DNA from: a virus
IMG/VR virus record: IMGVR_UViG_3300046660_000793
Span: 1 to 20,142 of that record
Reading direction: 5' to 3' (one strand)
DNA: 20,142 nucleotides
Positions 1 through 7,028 of the stretch are shown here, piece by piece. A program made the translations under genes and the position numbers. The first letter of the stretch is position 1; each line of letters opens with the position of its first letter. Below the pieces are notes generated by a model. The model was not told where the DNA came from. It ran no database searches and worked only from the letters and a program-made list of their open reading frames with translations.

Positions 1-327
1 ATGGCCGAGCTAATGCTGTGTCACTCGCTGGGCCCGCAGTTGATGAAGCTGCTCGGCGTGCCAACTCATTGCCTCTCGTTCGAACTGCGCGTGGCCGCCG
101 GCGAGATCGTCACTGTCCAGTGCGAGTACCATCCAGTCGACAAAGACGGCAACGCCGCAGCGATCGGCACGCTGCTGGGCGACTACGAGTTGGTGCGCCG
201 CGAGGTGTCACCATTCGAGCAGCCGGCATCGGTGATCGGTTTCGACGCCTGGATGCGTGAGCGCACGGGGCGTGCCCACGCCGAGTACATGGCCGGCCAC
301 GCCGCAGGCGGCATCGCCTATACCTGA
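1..327 (+). CDS. Hypothetical phage protein (108 aa)
   Basis: Small soluble protein of unknown function. The first base of the window is an ATG and the frame runs to a TGA at 325-327. The start may be real, but the ribosome binding site lies outside the window and the gene could begin further upstream. The sequence has a short hydrophobic N-terminal part, a stretch with a CEYHP motif near residues 41-45, and an acidic/basic C-terminal half. I see no membrane segment and no catalytic motif. Proteins of this general look, with a 'V.CEY.P' core, occur in the accessory part of Burkholderiales prophages just before the packaging genes, and this position fits that. Function is not inferred. Confidence 0.6.
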   Translation: MAELMLCHSLGPQLMKLLGVPTHCLSFELRVAAGEIVTVQCEYHPVDKDGNAAAIGTLLGDYELVRREVSPFEQPASVIGFDAWMRERTGRAHAEYMAGHAAGGIAYT

Positions 328-394
328 CAACGTGCGGCCGTCCATCGCGCTCCAGCGGGCGGGCTTGAAAAGCGGGCGCCGTGGCTGACGAATC

Positions 395-469
395 ATGACC
401 GAGTGGGTCCGGCCGCAGCTGATCGCGGTTCCAGCTCGGAGCGGGCGGCCACACCAAGGAATTACATGA
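395..469 (+). CDS. Possible 24-aa leader ORF coupled to the next gene
   Basis: An ATG at 395 opens a 24-codon frame whose TGA overlaps the ATG of the next gene in an ATGA arrangement at 466-469. Such overlaps are used repeatedly in this window for translational coupling. There is no clear Shine-Dalgarno sequence before it, and the peptide has no recognisable family. It could be a chance ORF in the 138-base gap between the first two genes; nothing else was seen in that gap. Confidence 0.2.
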   Translation: MTEWVRPQLIAVPARSGRPHQGIT

Positions 470-711
470 ACAAGCACCAGCACCACACGAACAACGCAGT
501 GCTGGGCGCGCCGAAGGACTGGGACCAGGCCGAGCTCCCTTGCGCTGCGCTGCCGATCACCCGCATACAGGTCGAGGGCATGGACGCCGTGGTGAGCTAC
601 TGGGAGCCGTCCGAGAACGAGCTGGCAATCCTGGCCGCCGGCGGATCTGTCGCGCTGACGGTGCTGGGCGTCACCATGCCGCCGGTGATGCTGGCGGTCG
701 ACCCGCAGTAA
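466..711 (+). CDS. Hypothetical phage protein (81 aa)
   Basis: Small protein of unknown function. The start at 466 is chosen because an AAGGA Shine-Dalgarno lies just upstream (about 455-460). Upstream in-frame extension to 403 would add low-complexity residues with no support. The N-terminus is His/Asn rich (MNKHQHHTNN); the rest is a compact domain with a hydrophobic C-terminal half and no membrane segment. The TAA stop shares its last base with the ATG of the metallopeptidase gene (TAATG at 709-713), so the two are probably co-translated. Confidence 0.6.
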   Translation: MNKHQHHTNNAVLGAPKDWDQAELPCAALPITRIQVEGMDAVVSYWEPSENELAILAAGGSVALTVLGVTMPPVMLAVDPQ

Positions 712-1349
712 TGGCGCCGAAGAAGGCCGCCGCGCCCGGGCAGACCAGACCATACCCGCCGGCGAGCTTCGCTGACCCATTGAGCAGCCGCTACGCTCCC
801 GCACCGGAAGTACTCGCGTGGGCCCGGGCTGAGATCCTCACCGATGGCGGCCAGCTGCACAACCCCGATCACGATCACCTCGAGTACGCCGATATCCAGT
901 TCCTCTGGGCGCCGGCGGGCTTCGAGAAGGCAGGCCGCACAGTGTTGGGCCTGTGTGAAGAAATGACCTTCCGCTGCGGGCCGTGGCAGAAGGGGCGCCA
1001 GCAACAGCAGATGGCCGACTGGTTCGGCATGGTGCCGCAGTTCCTGATCACCCTGGACGCGAGCCACTGCCTGACCTGCACCGATGCCGAGTTCTGCGCA
1101 CTGGTGGAGCACGAGCTGTGCCACATCGGCCAGGAGCTCGACGAATTTGGCTCGCCGGCCTTCACCAAGGACGGGATGCCGAAGCTGAAGATGCGCGGGC
1201 ACGACGTCGAAGAGTTCATCGGCGTGGTCCGCCGCTACGGTGCGAGCGAGGACGTGCAGCGCATGATCGACGCCGCCAAGGGCGCGCCGGAGGTGGCGAA
1301 ATTAAACATTGCGAGGGCGTGCGGTACCTGTCTGCTGAAGGCGGCTTGA
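711..1349 (+). CDS. Putative phage HExxH metallopeptidase
   Basis: Predicted zinc-dependent peptidase of 212 residues, resembling the putative phage metallopeptidases found next to terminase genes. Residues 134-138 read HELCH, the zinc-binding and catalytic HExxH motif. A further histidine at 164 in HDVEEF is the likely third metal ligand, with the acidic residues behind it. A second cysteine-containing stretch (CLTCTDAEFC) precedes the motif. The N-terminus is a basic, Pro/Ala-rich tail. The start at 711 overlaps the previous stop as TAATG; an open frame reaching back to 540 is explained by the GC-rich shadow of the preceding gene. Substrate is unknown. A role in head maturation or host interaction is possible but not shown by sequence. 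Confidence 0.72.
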   Translation: MAPKKAAAPGQTRPYPPASFADPLSSRYAPAPEVLAWARAEILTDGGQLHNPDHDHLEYADIQFLWAPAGFEKAGRTVLGLCEEMTFRCGPWQKGRQQQQMADWFGMVPQFLITLDASHCLTCTDAEFCALVEHELCHIGQELDEFGSPAFTKDGMPKLKMRGHDVEEFIGVVRRYGASEDVQRMIDAAKGAPEVAKLNIARACGTCLLKAA

Positions 1350-1381
1350 CATTGACGGCCCCTTGACGGAAGGCAACTCCC

Positions 1382-1861
1382 ATGGCGGCACTCAAGGATG
1401 ACGTAAAAGCCTTCATCGTGCAGGCCCTGGCGTGCTTCGACAAGCCCACGCAGGTCGTCGCATCGGTCAAGGAACAGTTCAGGCTCGACGTGACGCGCCA
1501 GCAGGTCGAGACATACGATCCGACCAAGTACGCCGGCCGGACGCTGAACATCAAGTGGCGCACGCTCTTTGAGGACACGCGCAAACGCTTCCGCGAGGAG
1601 TCCGCCGAGATCGGTATCGCCAATCGCGCCTATCGGCTGCGCCTGTTGGACCGGGCCGCCGAGAAGGCCGAGGTCAAGGGCAACTTGCCGCTCATGATGC
1701 AGATCGTCGAGCAGGCCGCCAAGGAAGTAGGCGACGTCTATGTGAACCGCCGCCTCGAAGCGCCGAAAGCGCCTGTCGGTACCCAGGAGGGCGGAATCCC
1801 GGCCGCGCCCGAGTATGTGCTGAAGCCAGACGAAGATGTCCCAGAACAGCCCGTACTCTGA
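1382..1861 (+). CDS. DUF2280-type protein, probable small terminase subunit
   Basis: Protein of 159 residues that looks like the DUF2280 family, which sits immediately before the large terminase in many proteobacterial phages and is taken to be the DNA-recognising small terminase subunit. The N-terminal half carries the family pattern: a helical start (LKDDVKAFIVQALACFDKP) followed by a helix-turn-helix-like segment ending in VETYDPTKY. The middle is a long charged helix around residues 65-115, suitable for oligomerisation. The C-terminus is Pro-rich and disordered. A GGAAGG Shine-Dalgarno lies about 8 bases before the ATG. The gene overlaps the terminase ORF by 26 bases, indicating coupled translation. 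DNA-binding role is inferred from family and position. Confidence 0.78.
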   Translation: MAALKDDVKAFIVQALACFDKPTQVVASVKEQFRLDVTRQQVETYDPTKYAGRTLNIKWRTLFEDTRKRFREESAEIGIANRAYRLRLLDRAAEKAEVKGNLPLMMQIVEQAAKEVGDVYVNRRLEAPKAPVGTQEGGIPAAPEYVLKPDEDVPEQPVL

Positions 1862-4028
1862 TCCGCCGATCGCGCTGACGCCGAAGCAGGCGAACATCTA
1901 CGTCTGGGGCTGGCAGAAGAAGTCTCGATTCCGCGATGCGGTTTGCGGCCGGCGCTTCGGCAAGACGTTCCTGGGCAAGGCGGAGATTCGGCGCGCTGTG
2001 CGGCTGGCCGCCAAGTGGGGCGTCAGCGTCGAGGACGAGATCTGGTACTGCGCGCCGACCTTCAAGCAGGCGAAGCGCGTATTCTGGCGCCGCCTCAAGC
2101 AGGCGATCCCGGCAAGCTGGCGCGCGACCAAGCCGAACGAGACTGAGTGCTCGATCACCACCAAGGCCGGGCACGTTGTGCGCATCGTCGGCCTGGACGC
2201 CTACGACAACCTGCGCGGCTCCGGCCTGTTCTTCGCGCTGGTCGATGAATGGGCGGACTGCCCGTATGCGGCCTGGGAAGAGGTGCTCCGCCCGATGCTG
2301 TCCACCTGCAAGTTCACCATCGACGGTGAGCAGCGGGTCGGCGGCCACGCGCTGCGCATCGGCACGCCGAAGGGCTTCAACCACTGCTACGACAGCTACC
2401 TGGATGGCCAGGGGCGCGAGCCGGATCATAAGAGCTGGCTCTACACCTCGGTGGATGGCGGCAACGTCCCAGCCGAGGAGATCGAGGCGGCGCGGCGCAA
2501 GATGGATCCGCGCACGTTCCGCCAGGAGTACCTGGCCAGCTTCGAGAACTACCAGGGTGTCATCTACTACTGCTTCGACCGGCGCAAGAACTGCACGGAT
2601 GACACGGTCAAGCCCGGCGACGCACTGCACATCGGCATGGACTTCAACGTCGCGCACATGGCGGCCGTGGTCTTCGTGATCCGCGACGACATGCCGCGCG
2701 CGGTCGATGAATTCATGGAGGTGTTCGACACGCCGGCCATGATCGAGAAGATCAAAGCGAAGTACCAGCAGGTCGGCCAGCAGCATGCCATCGCGGTCTA
2801 TCCAGATGCCTCCGGACAGAACCGGAAGTCCAGCGGTGCGAGCGAGTCGGACTTGACGCTGCTGCGCGCCGCGAAGTTCACCGTCGTGGTGGACCACAGC
2901 AAGACGACCGGCGACATAGTGCGCGAGATTCGCGGGACCAAGGCGCTGAAGTACGCTGACGGCTTGCTCGACACGAGCCGGCGCCAGGTTGACGCCGTGG
3001 TGCGCACCGCGCTGAGCCACACTGGCCAGATCACCCGGACGCGCTTCACGCAAGAGAACGAGGACATTCTCGGCGATGAGATGTGGGTCAGTACCCTGGA
3101 CGGCAAGACCAGCCCCGAGTGCCGCGCCCGTGATCACCTTATGTACACGAAGGTCGACCACAAGCCTGTCGGTCACAGCGTGCCATGGCGCGCCGGGCCC
3201 GGCCGGTTGCACTGGTGCTGCCGTTCCACCTCGATCGCGCTACTGAAGGGCCAGAAGGCCCTGTATGGCAGTCGCGCTGCCGCCGGCGGCCCTGTCGATG
3301 GCAGCCTGACCTACAACGACTGGCTCAAGCAGCAATCGGCGGAGGTGCAGGACCAGGTGCTGGGCAAGGCCAAGGGCGAGAAATACCGCGCCGGCAAGTA
3401 CGACGCATCGATCTTCACGAACGACAAGGGGCGCACGCTCACACTGAAGGAAATGGCGGACCGCGAGGCGCGCGCCTTCAAGCAACCATCGGGCGAGTTC
3501 ACCATTTACGACCCGGGCTACAAGCGCGTGGCGCCGGACGTCAGCACGCCCGCCCGCGCGGCGGCCGTCAAGATCGAAGACGCGATCCGCAATGAGAAGA
3601 ACGAGTTCGGTGCCTTCGTGGCGCCGGATGGCCAGGTGCTGCTGAGGCGGTCTGGTTTGCCTGACCAGGTCACGTTCTTCGAAGACGAACTGGCAACGAT
3701 GAAGGGGGCGGTGTTCACGCACAACCACCCGGGCGGCCTGAGCTTCTCGCCGGCGGACGTGCGGAACGCCGCCTTCTCCGACCTGGCGGAGGTCCGCGCC
3801 GTAGCGCCGCAGTATCGGCACATGATGTCGGCTAAGGGTAAGTGGCCTGCCGAGGCAGATATCGACCCAGCGTTTAATGCCGAATTAACGAAGGCCCAGG
3901 CCGATGTTGCTACAATGGTCAAGACCAATCAGCTGAATGTGAAGTACGCACCGGCTGAGATTCACCATTTGGCCTGGACTCGCGCTGCCGCGAAGCTGGG
4001 TCTGACCTACACCCGCGAGGCATCTTGA
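1836..4028 (+). CDS. Chimeric ORF: large terminase N-part fused to MuF-type minor head C-part
   Basis: This 730-residue ORF is two unrelated proteins in one frame. Residues 1 to about 353 are the terminase ATPase and the beginning of its nuclease: Walker A GRRFGKT at 38-44, Walker B LFFALVDEW at 131-139, coupling motif GTPKG at 176-180, and nuclease aspartates at 269 (GMDFNVAH) and 324 (YPDASG). The C-terminal nuclease acid that closes the active site is absent. From about residue 358 the sequence becomes the MuF/gp7-like head morphogenesis domain (IVREIRGTKALKYADG, STLDGKTSPEC, LHWCCRST). A JAB/JAMM-like domain follows, with HNHPGG at 629-634 and Asp at 641. The terminase end, the whole portal gene and the MuF N-terminus are missing. 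Neither half is expected to work as a normal terminase or minor head protein. An assembly error is the main alternative to a genuine deletion. Confidence 0.88.
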   Translation: MSQNSPYSDPPIALTPKQANIYVWGWQKKSRFRDAVCGRRFGKTFLGKAEIRRAVRLAAKWGVSVEDEIWYCAPTFKQAKRVFWRRLKQAIPASWRATKPNETECSITTKAGHVVRIVGLDAYDNLRGSGLFFALVDEWADCPYAAWEEVLRPMLSTCKFTIDGEQRVGGHALRIGTPKGFNHCYDSYLDGQGREPDHKSWLYTSVDGGNVPAEEIEAARRKMDPRTFRQEYLASFENYQGVIYYCFDRRKNCTDDTVKPGDALHIGMDFNVAHMAAVVFVIRDDMPRAVDEFMEVFDTPAMIEKIKAKYQQVGQQHAIAVYPDASGQNRKSSGASESDLTLLRAAKFTVVVDHSKTTGDIVREIRGTKALKYADGLLDTSRRQVDAVVRTALSHTGQITRTRFTQENEDILGDEMWVSTLDGKTSPECRARDHLMYTKVDHKPVGHSVPWRAGPGRLHWCCRSTSIALLKGQKALYGSRAAAGGPVDGSLTYNDWLKQQSAEVQDQVLGKAKGEKYRAGKYDASIFTNDKGRTLTLKEMADREARAFKQPSGEFTIYDPGYKRVAPDVSTPARAAAVKIEDAIRNEKNEFGAFVAPDGQVLLRRSGLPDQVTFFEDELATMKGAVFTHNHPGGLSFSPADVRNAAFSDLAEVRAVAPQYRHMMSAKGKWPAEADIDPAFNAELTKAQADVATMVKTNQLNVKYAPAEIHHLAWTRAAAKLGLTYTREAS
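2885..2920 (+). other. Inferred deletion junction terL / muF
   Basis: Within this interval the translated sequence passes from terminase nuclease (ending near FTVVVD) to MuF-type sequence (beginning near GDIVREIRG). The exact break cannot be placed without an intact relative. The fusion is in frame, and no direct repeat or mobile element is visible at the site. Confidence 0.7.
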
Positions 4029-4297
4029 ACACCGGAATCAACAGTGATCTGCAAGCCACCAGCGTCCCGTCGGTAGACGAGCTGCGCGCGCGCCTGCTGC
4101 CGCCGCCCGGGCACGAGGGCGACGTCGTCGCGCTGGTCAACGGTCACCGCGTGTGGAAAAAGCGGGTGGACTTGGCCGCCGGCGAGCCGTACATCCCGTT
4201 CTTCGGCGGTGACTGCAGCGCGGTGCTGAAGCCTGACGATCCCCGGATCGCAACGCCAGCACCGGCGCCGGAGGAGGTCAAGTGGCCCTCCATCTGA
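4025..4297 (+). CDS. Hypothetical phage protein (90 aa, TTG start)
   Basis: Small protein of unknown function. It begins with a TTG at 4025 that overlaps the TGA of the terminase-MuF ORF (4026-4028), behind a GCGAGG-like ribosome binding site. No ATG or early GTG exists in frame, which supports the unusual start. The sequence has a helical N-terminus (VDELRARLLPPPG), a central beta-rich part (VVALVNGHRVWKKRVDL) and a Pro/Ala-rich tail. Its 3' end overlaps the next gene by 16 bases. In an intact phage it would follow the minor head gene; no function can be assigned. Confidence 0.6.
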   Translation: MNTGINSDLQATSVPSVDELRARLLPPPGHEGDVVALVNGHRVWKKRVDLAAGEPYIPFFGGDCSAVLKPDDPRIATPAPAPEEVKWPSI

Positions 4298-4509
4298 TCC
4301 CGGCCGCACCGAAGCCGGATAAGCCGAAGACGCGCACCTCGCGGGCGAGCAAGCCGGCCGACATGCTGCAGTGCCCGCGCTGCTCGGGACGAGAGTTCAT
4401 CGAGACGGTCATCGGCGCTATGATGCAGGCGCGGAAGCTGAAGGGCGGCACGCGGCAGGTTATCTGCGTCGGTTGCTTGCTGAAAGGCGAACGGGTGGTG
4501 GTCGCATAA
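4282..4509 (+). CDS. Small zinc-ribbon phage protein (75 aa, GTG start)
   Basis: Short protein with two CxxC knuckles, C31-C34 (CPRC) and C62-C65 (CVGC), spaced as in a zinc ribbon; a structural zinc site is the likely meaning. The GTG start at 4282 is chosen because a strong GGAGGAGG sequence ends about 5 bases upstream, inside the end of the previous gene. The N-terminal 25 residues are basic and Pro/Ser-rich. Similar small zinc-ribbon proteins lie between head morphogenesis and scaffold genes in other phages. It might bind nucleic acid or a virion partner; the sequence does not say which. Confidence 0.65.
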   Translation: MALHLIPAAPKPDKPKTRTSRASKPADMLQCPRCSGREFIETVIGAMMQARKLKGGTRQVICVGCLLKGERVVVA

Positions 4510-4540
4510 TTCCACCACAAATTATTTCAAAAATTATTCC

Positions 4541-4564
4541 AACCCGCTCCGGCGGGTTTTTTTT
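4541..4564 (+). terminator. Rho-independent terminator 1 (tandem pair)
   Basis: A 7-bp stem AACCCGC/GCGGGTT (4541-4547 with 4552-4558) closes a TCCG loop and is followed by a run of Ts to 4564. The C(UCCG)G loop is a UNCG-type extra-stable tetraloop. Confidence 0.85.
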
Positions 4565-4581
4565 CGCCCATAGATTCACCA

Positions 4582-4605
4582 AGCCGCCCTTGAGGCGGTT
4601 TTTTT
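4582..4605 (+). terminator. Rho-independent terminator 2 (tandem pair)
   Basis: Stem CCGCC/GGCGG (4584-4588 with 4594-4598), loop CTTGA, followed by seven Ts. It lies about 20 bases behind terminator 1 and backs it up, separating the packaging block from the scaffold-capsid block. Confidence 0.8.
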
Positions 4606-4678
4606 ATGCCGCAAGCGGACGCGACGCGGTGCACGGCCGGAAGGCCATCGATAGGGCGGATGCCCGGAAAGTCAGACC
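4606..4678 (+). promoter_or_regulatory. Structured 5' leader of the scaffold gene
   Basis: Between the tandem terminators and the scaffold ATG lie two small perfect hairpins: GGCC-GGAA-GGCC at 4635-4646 (GNRA-type loop) and GGGC-GGAT-GCCC at 4654-4665. A GGAAAG Shine-Dalgarno follows directly (4666-4671), 7 bases before the start. A short CCGC/GCGG palindrome lies at 4608-4618. The structure could tune scaffold translation. No clear -35/-10 promoter is visible to me. Confidence 0.35.
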
Positions 4679-5479
4679 ATGCCATTCAAATTCAACGCCG
4701 ACGGCACCATTGCAATGGACGTCGAGAAGAAACAGCCGATTTTCATCAATTCGGACGGTGCCGAGGCTCCGTTCGACGCGGATAGCACCGTCGCCACGAT
4801 TGGCCGCCTAAACGGTGAAGCCAAGGCGCACCGCATCGCGAAAGAAACCGCTGAAGCAGCGCTGAAGCCCTTCAAAGATGCTGGCATCGAAGACCCGGCC
4901 GCCGCAGCTGAAGCCATCCGCCTGGCCAAGAACATCAAGGACGGCGACCTGGTCACCGCTGGCAAGGTCCAGGAGATCAAGGATGCAGCGACCCGCTCCG
5001 CGAATGAGGCTGTCGCCAACGCCACTCGCGCCGCCGAGGAGACTCAGCGTGCACTGACCGAGCAGAACGCTAAGTTGACGCAAGACCTGAACAACCACAT
5101 CATCGGCGGTTCGTTCGCTGGTTCGAAATTCATCGCGGACAAGCTGGCCATCCCCGCCGACATCGCGCAGAAGGTCTTTGGTGACCGCTTCAAGGTCGAT
5201 AACGGTAAGTTGGTCCCGCTGGGCACCGACGGCAACCCGATCTTCTCCGCCACCAACCATGGCAACCATGCCGACTTCGAAGAAGCGCTGCAGGTGATGG
5301 TCAACCAGTACCCGAACAAAGACATGATCCTGAAAGGCTCCGGCGCATCGGGCGGCGGAGCAAAAGGTGGAGGTGCCGGCGGTGCTGGTGCCAAAACCAT
5401 CACCCGTGCTCAGTTCGACAGCATGGATCAGGGTCAGCGCGCCGCAGCCTTCAAGGACGGCGTGAAAGTCGTCGACTAA
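4679..5479 (+). CDS. Capsid scaffold protein (DUF6651-like)
   Basis: Predicted scaffold that organises coat subunits during procapsid assembly and is then removed. The 266-residue sequence has the usual look of such proteins: an N-terminal beta-rich head (residues 1-45, including DGTIAMDVEKKQPIFI), a long Ala/Glu/Lys-rich helical region around 50-145 likely to form a coiled coil, a globular part around 145-225, and a Gly-rich linker (GGGAKGGGAGG near 224-238) before a short C-terminal helix suited to bind the coat protein. It lies directly before the major capsid gene, as scaffolds do. A GGAAAG ribosome binding site precedes the ATG. The terminator at 5500 separates it from the capsid gene, which may help set their ratio. 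Confidence 0.78.
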   Translation: MPFKFNADGTIAMDVEKKQPIFINSDGAEAPFDADSTVATIGRLNGEAKAHRIAKETAEAALKPFKDAGIEDPAAAAEAIRLAKNIKDGDLVTAGKVQEIKDAATRSANEAVANATRAAEETQRALTEQNAKLTQDLNNHIIGGSFAGSKFIADKLAIPADIAQKVFGDRFKVDNGKLVPLGTDGNPIFSATNHGNHADFEEALQVMVNQYPNKDMILKGSGASGGGAKGGGAGGAGAKTITRAQFDSMDQGQRAAAFKDGVKVVD

Positions 5480-5499
5480 ATACGCTATTTGCAGTCTTC

Positions 5500-5524
5500 G
5501 GCCCGCCACTGAGCGGGCCTTTTT
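5500..5524 (+). terminator. Rho-independent terminator between scaffold and capsid genes
   Basis: Perfect 7-bp stem GGCCCGC/GCGGGCC (5500-5506 with 5513-5519), six-base loop, then TTTTT. It lies between two co-directional genes, so it is expected to be a partial terminator or to be passed by an antiterminated polymerase. Confidence 0.85.
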
Positions 5525-5618
5525 AATGCCCTTGCGGTGGATGCCAAGGGGGTGCTTTGGGCTGGATGGCCTCTCTGTTCGAAAACTCAAATCACCCTTG
5601 ATAAAGGCTATACCCATC

Positions 5619-6965
5619 ATGAAAAAAACCCTCCTGCGCGTCGTGGCTTTCGCAGTCATGGCGATGTCGTTCGCCGCTAACGCGGCAAATACCCTCACCG
5701 ACAAAGCCCGGGCAGTTTGTGCTGTCGTCGTCTACCACGCCGAGTTTGCGGCTCGCCTCGTCGGCGAGCATGCATATCGCGCGCTGTGGAACTACCAAGC
5801 AAAAACCGGTTTGGTACTGGGTGTCAACGTACTGAACAACCTGGCCGCCGATATGTACCGCGCCGCCGATATTGTCGGACGCGAAATGATCGGCATTATC
5901 CCGTCGGTCACACTGAACACCGACTCGGTCGCAGTCGCCATGGGCGATACCGTACGCTCTCACTTCACCCGAGCGGCCGTCGTGCAAGGTCTGACGCCTT
6001 CCATGACCATCCCGGAAGGTACCGACCAGACGGTGGACAACAAGACGTTGACCATCGACACGCCGGCCAGCGTTCAAATTCCATGGACTGGCGAGGACAT
6101 GAAGCATGTCAACAACGGCGCCGGCTTCGAAACCATCTACGGCGACCAGATCGCACAGGCATTCCGTGCCATCACCAACCAGATGGAAATCTCCGCCTGG
6201 CTGACCGCCTACAAAGCCGGCTCCCGCGCCTTCGGCACCGCCGGCACCACGCCGTTCGGCTCGAACTTCAACGAGGTCGCCGAGATTCGTCAGATCCTGG
6301 TGGATAACGGCTGCCCGGACGACGGCCAGCTGTCAATGATCTTCAACACCGCCGCCGGCACCAAGCTGCGTAACCTCGCAAACCTGCAAAAGGTGAACGA
6401 ATCCGGCACTGACCAGCTCCTGCGCCAAGGCGTCCTGCTCAACCTGCAGAACATCATGCTGAAGGAGTCGGCCGGCATCGGTATCGCGAACAAAGGCAGT
6501 GGCGCAAGCTACACCACCAACACAGCCGGCTACGCCGTCGGTGCCACCGCCATCACGTTGATCACCGGTACCGGCACGATTGTTCCTGGCGACGTTGTGA
6601 CCTTCGCAGGCGACAGCAACCAATATGTCGTCGCCGCCGGCGTCGCAGCTCCTGGCGTGCTGACCATCGCTGAACCGGGTCTGCGTCAAGCCATCCCAGC
6701 GTCGGCCCAGGCCGTCACTGTGGGCAACAGCTACACCGCGAACATCGCGCTGCACCGTGGCGCGATGGAAATTGCGATGCGTCCAATGGCGGATCCGGAA
6801 GGCGGCGACGCAGCAGTCGACAAGATGCTGATCCAAGACCCGCGCAGCGGCCTGATCTTCGAGGTCGCCGCGTACAAAGGCTTCAAAAAGGCCATGTTCA
6901 TGGTCTCGTGCGTGTACGGCATGAAGGCATGGAAGTCGCAGAACATCGCGGTCCTGAAGGGCTAA
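5619..6965 (+). CDS. Major capsid protein, P22-coat-like, with signal-peptide-like N-terminus
   Basis: The 448-residue protein has the coat pattern of the P22-like major capsid family: an N-arm LAADMYRAADIVGREMIG at 76-92, then IPSVTLN, the PEGTDQ...PWTGED segment, EVAEIRQILVDNGCPDDGQ, and LLRQGVLLNLQ. Near 375-380 residues it has a VVTFAGD...YVV stretch resembling the coat insertion domain. Oddly, it starts with MKK, a hydrophobic core and ANA before ANTLT (residues 1-26), a textbook signal peptide with an AxA cleavage site. About 45 residues then separate this from the usual coat start. The ATG at 5619 has an AAAGG upstream. The alternative ATG at 5526 sits in the terminator tail; ATGs at 5658 and 5664 lack ribosome sites. 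Forms the icosahedral shell; the leader's role is unknown. Confidence 0.88.
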   Translation: MKKTLLRVVAFAVMAMSFAANAANTLTDKARAVCAVVVYHAEFAARLVGEHAYRALWNYQAKTGLVLGVNVLNNLAADMYRAADIVGREMIGIIPSVTLNTDSVAVAMGDTVRSHFTRAAVVQGLTPSMTIPEGTDQTVDNKTLTIDTPASVQIPWTGEDMKHVNNGAGFETIYGDQIAQAFRAITNQMEISAWLTAYKAGSRAFGTAGTTPFGSNFNEVAEIRQILVDNGCPDDGQLSMIFNTAAGTKLRNLANLQKVNESGTDQLLRQGVLLNLQNIMLKESAGIGIANKGSGASYTTNTAGYAVGATAITLITGTGTIVPGDVVTFAGDSNQYVVAAGVAAPGVLTIAEPGLRQAIPASAQAVTVGNSYTANIALHRGAMEIAMRPMADPEGGDAAVDKMLIQDPRSGLIFEVAAYKGFKKAMFMVSCVYGMKAWKSQNIAVLKG

Positions 6966-6990
6966 TCCGGCCTCGGCCATCACGTCAACA

Positions 6991-7010
6991 GCAGGGGCTC
7001 CGGCCCCTGC
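6991..7010 (+). promoter_or_regulatory. Perfect 8-bp hairpin with UNCG loop before the HeH gene
   Basis: GCAGGGGC (6991-6998) pairs fully with GCCCCTGC (7003-7010) around a TCCG loop; no T-run follows, so it is not a classical terminator. It ends 8 bases before the GGAG ribosome site of the next gene. It may stabilise the 3' end of the capsid mRNA or mark an RNA processing point. Confidence 0.5.
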
Positions 7011-7028
7011 GCAGATCTGGAGATCATC

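Noticed and set aside
328-465. tRNA or small RNA in the first intergenic gap
   Set aside because: No cloverleaf, terminator or convincing stem was found; only the weak 24-codon ORF at 395.
540-710. Upstream extension of the metallopeptidase frame
   Set aside because: Translates as Arg/Gly-rich shadow sequence of the preceding gene; the TAATG overlap at 709-713 gives a better start.
1692-3212. 506-codon ORF on the - strand
   Set aside because: Lies entirely opposite the small-terminase and terminase genes. Its Arg/Ala/Val/Leu-rich composition is the usual antisense shadow in GC-rich DNA.
5526-5618. Longer capsid start at ATG 5526
   Set aside because: The ATG directly follows the terminator T-run, has no ribosome site, and adds residues unlike any coat protein.
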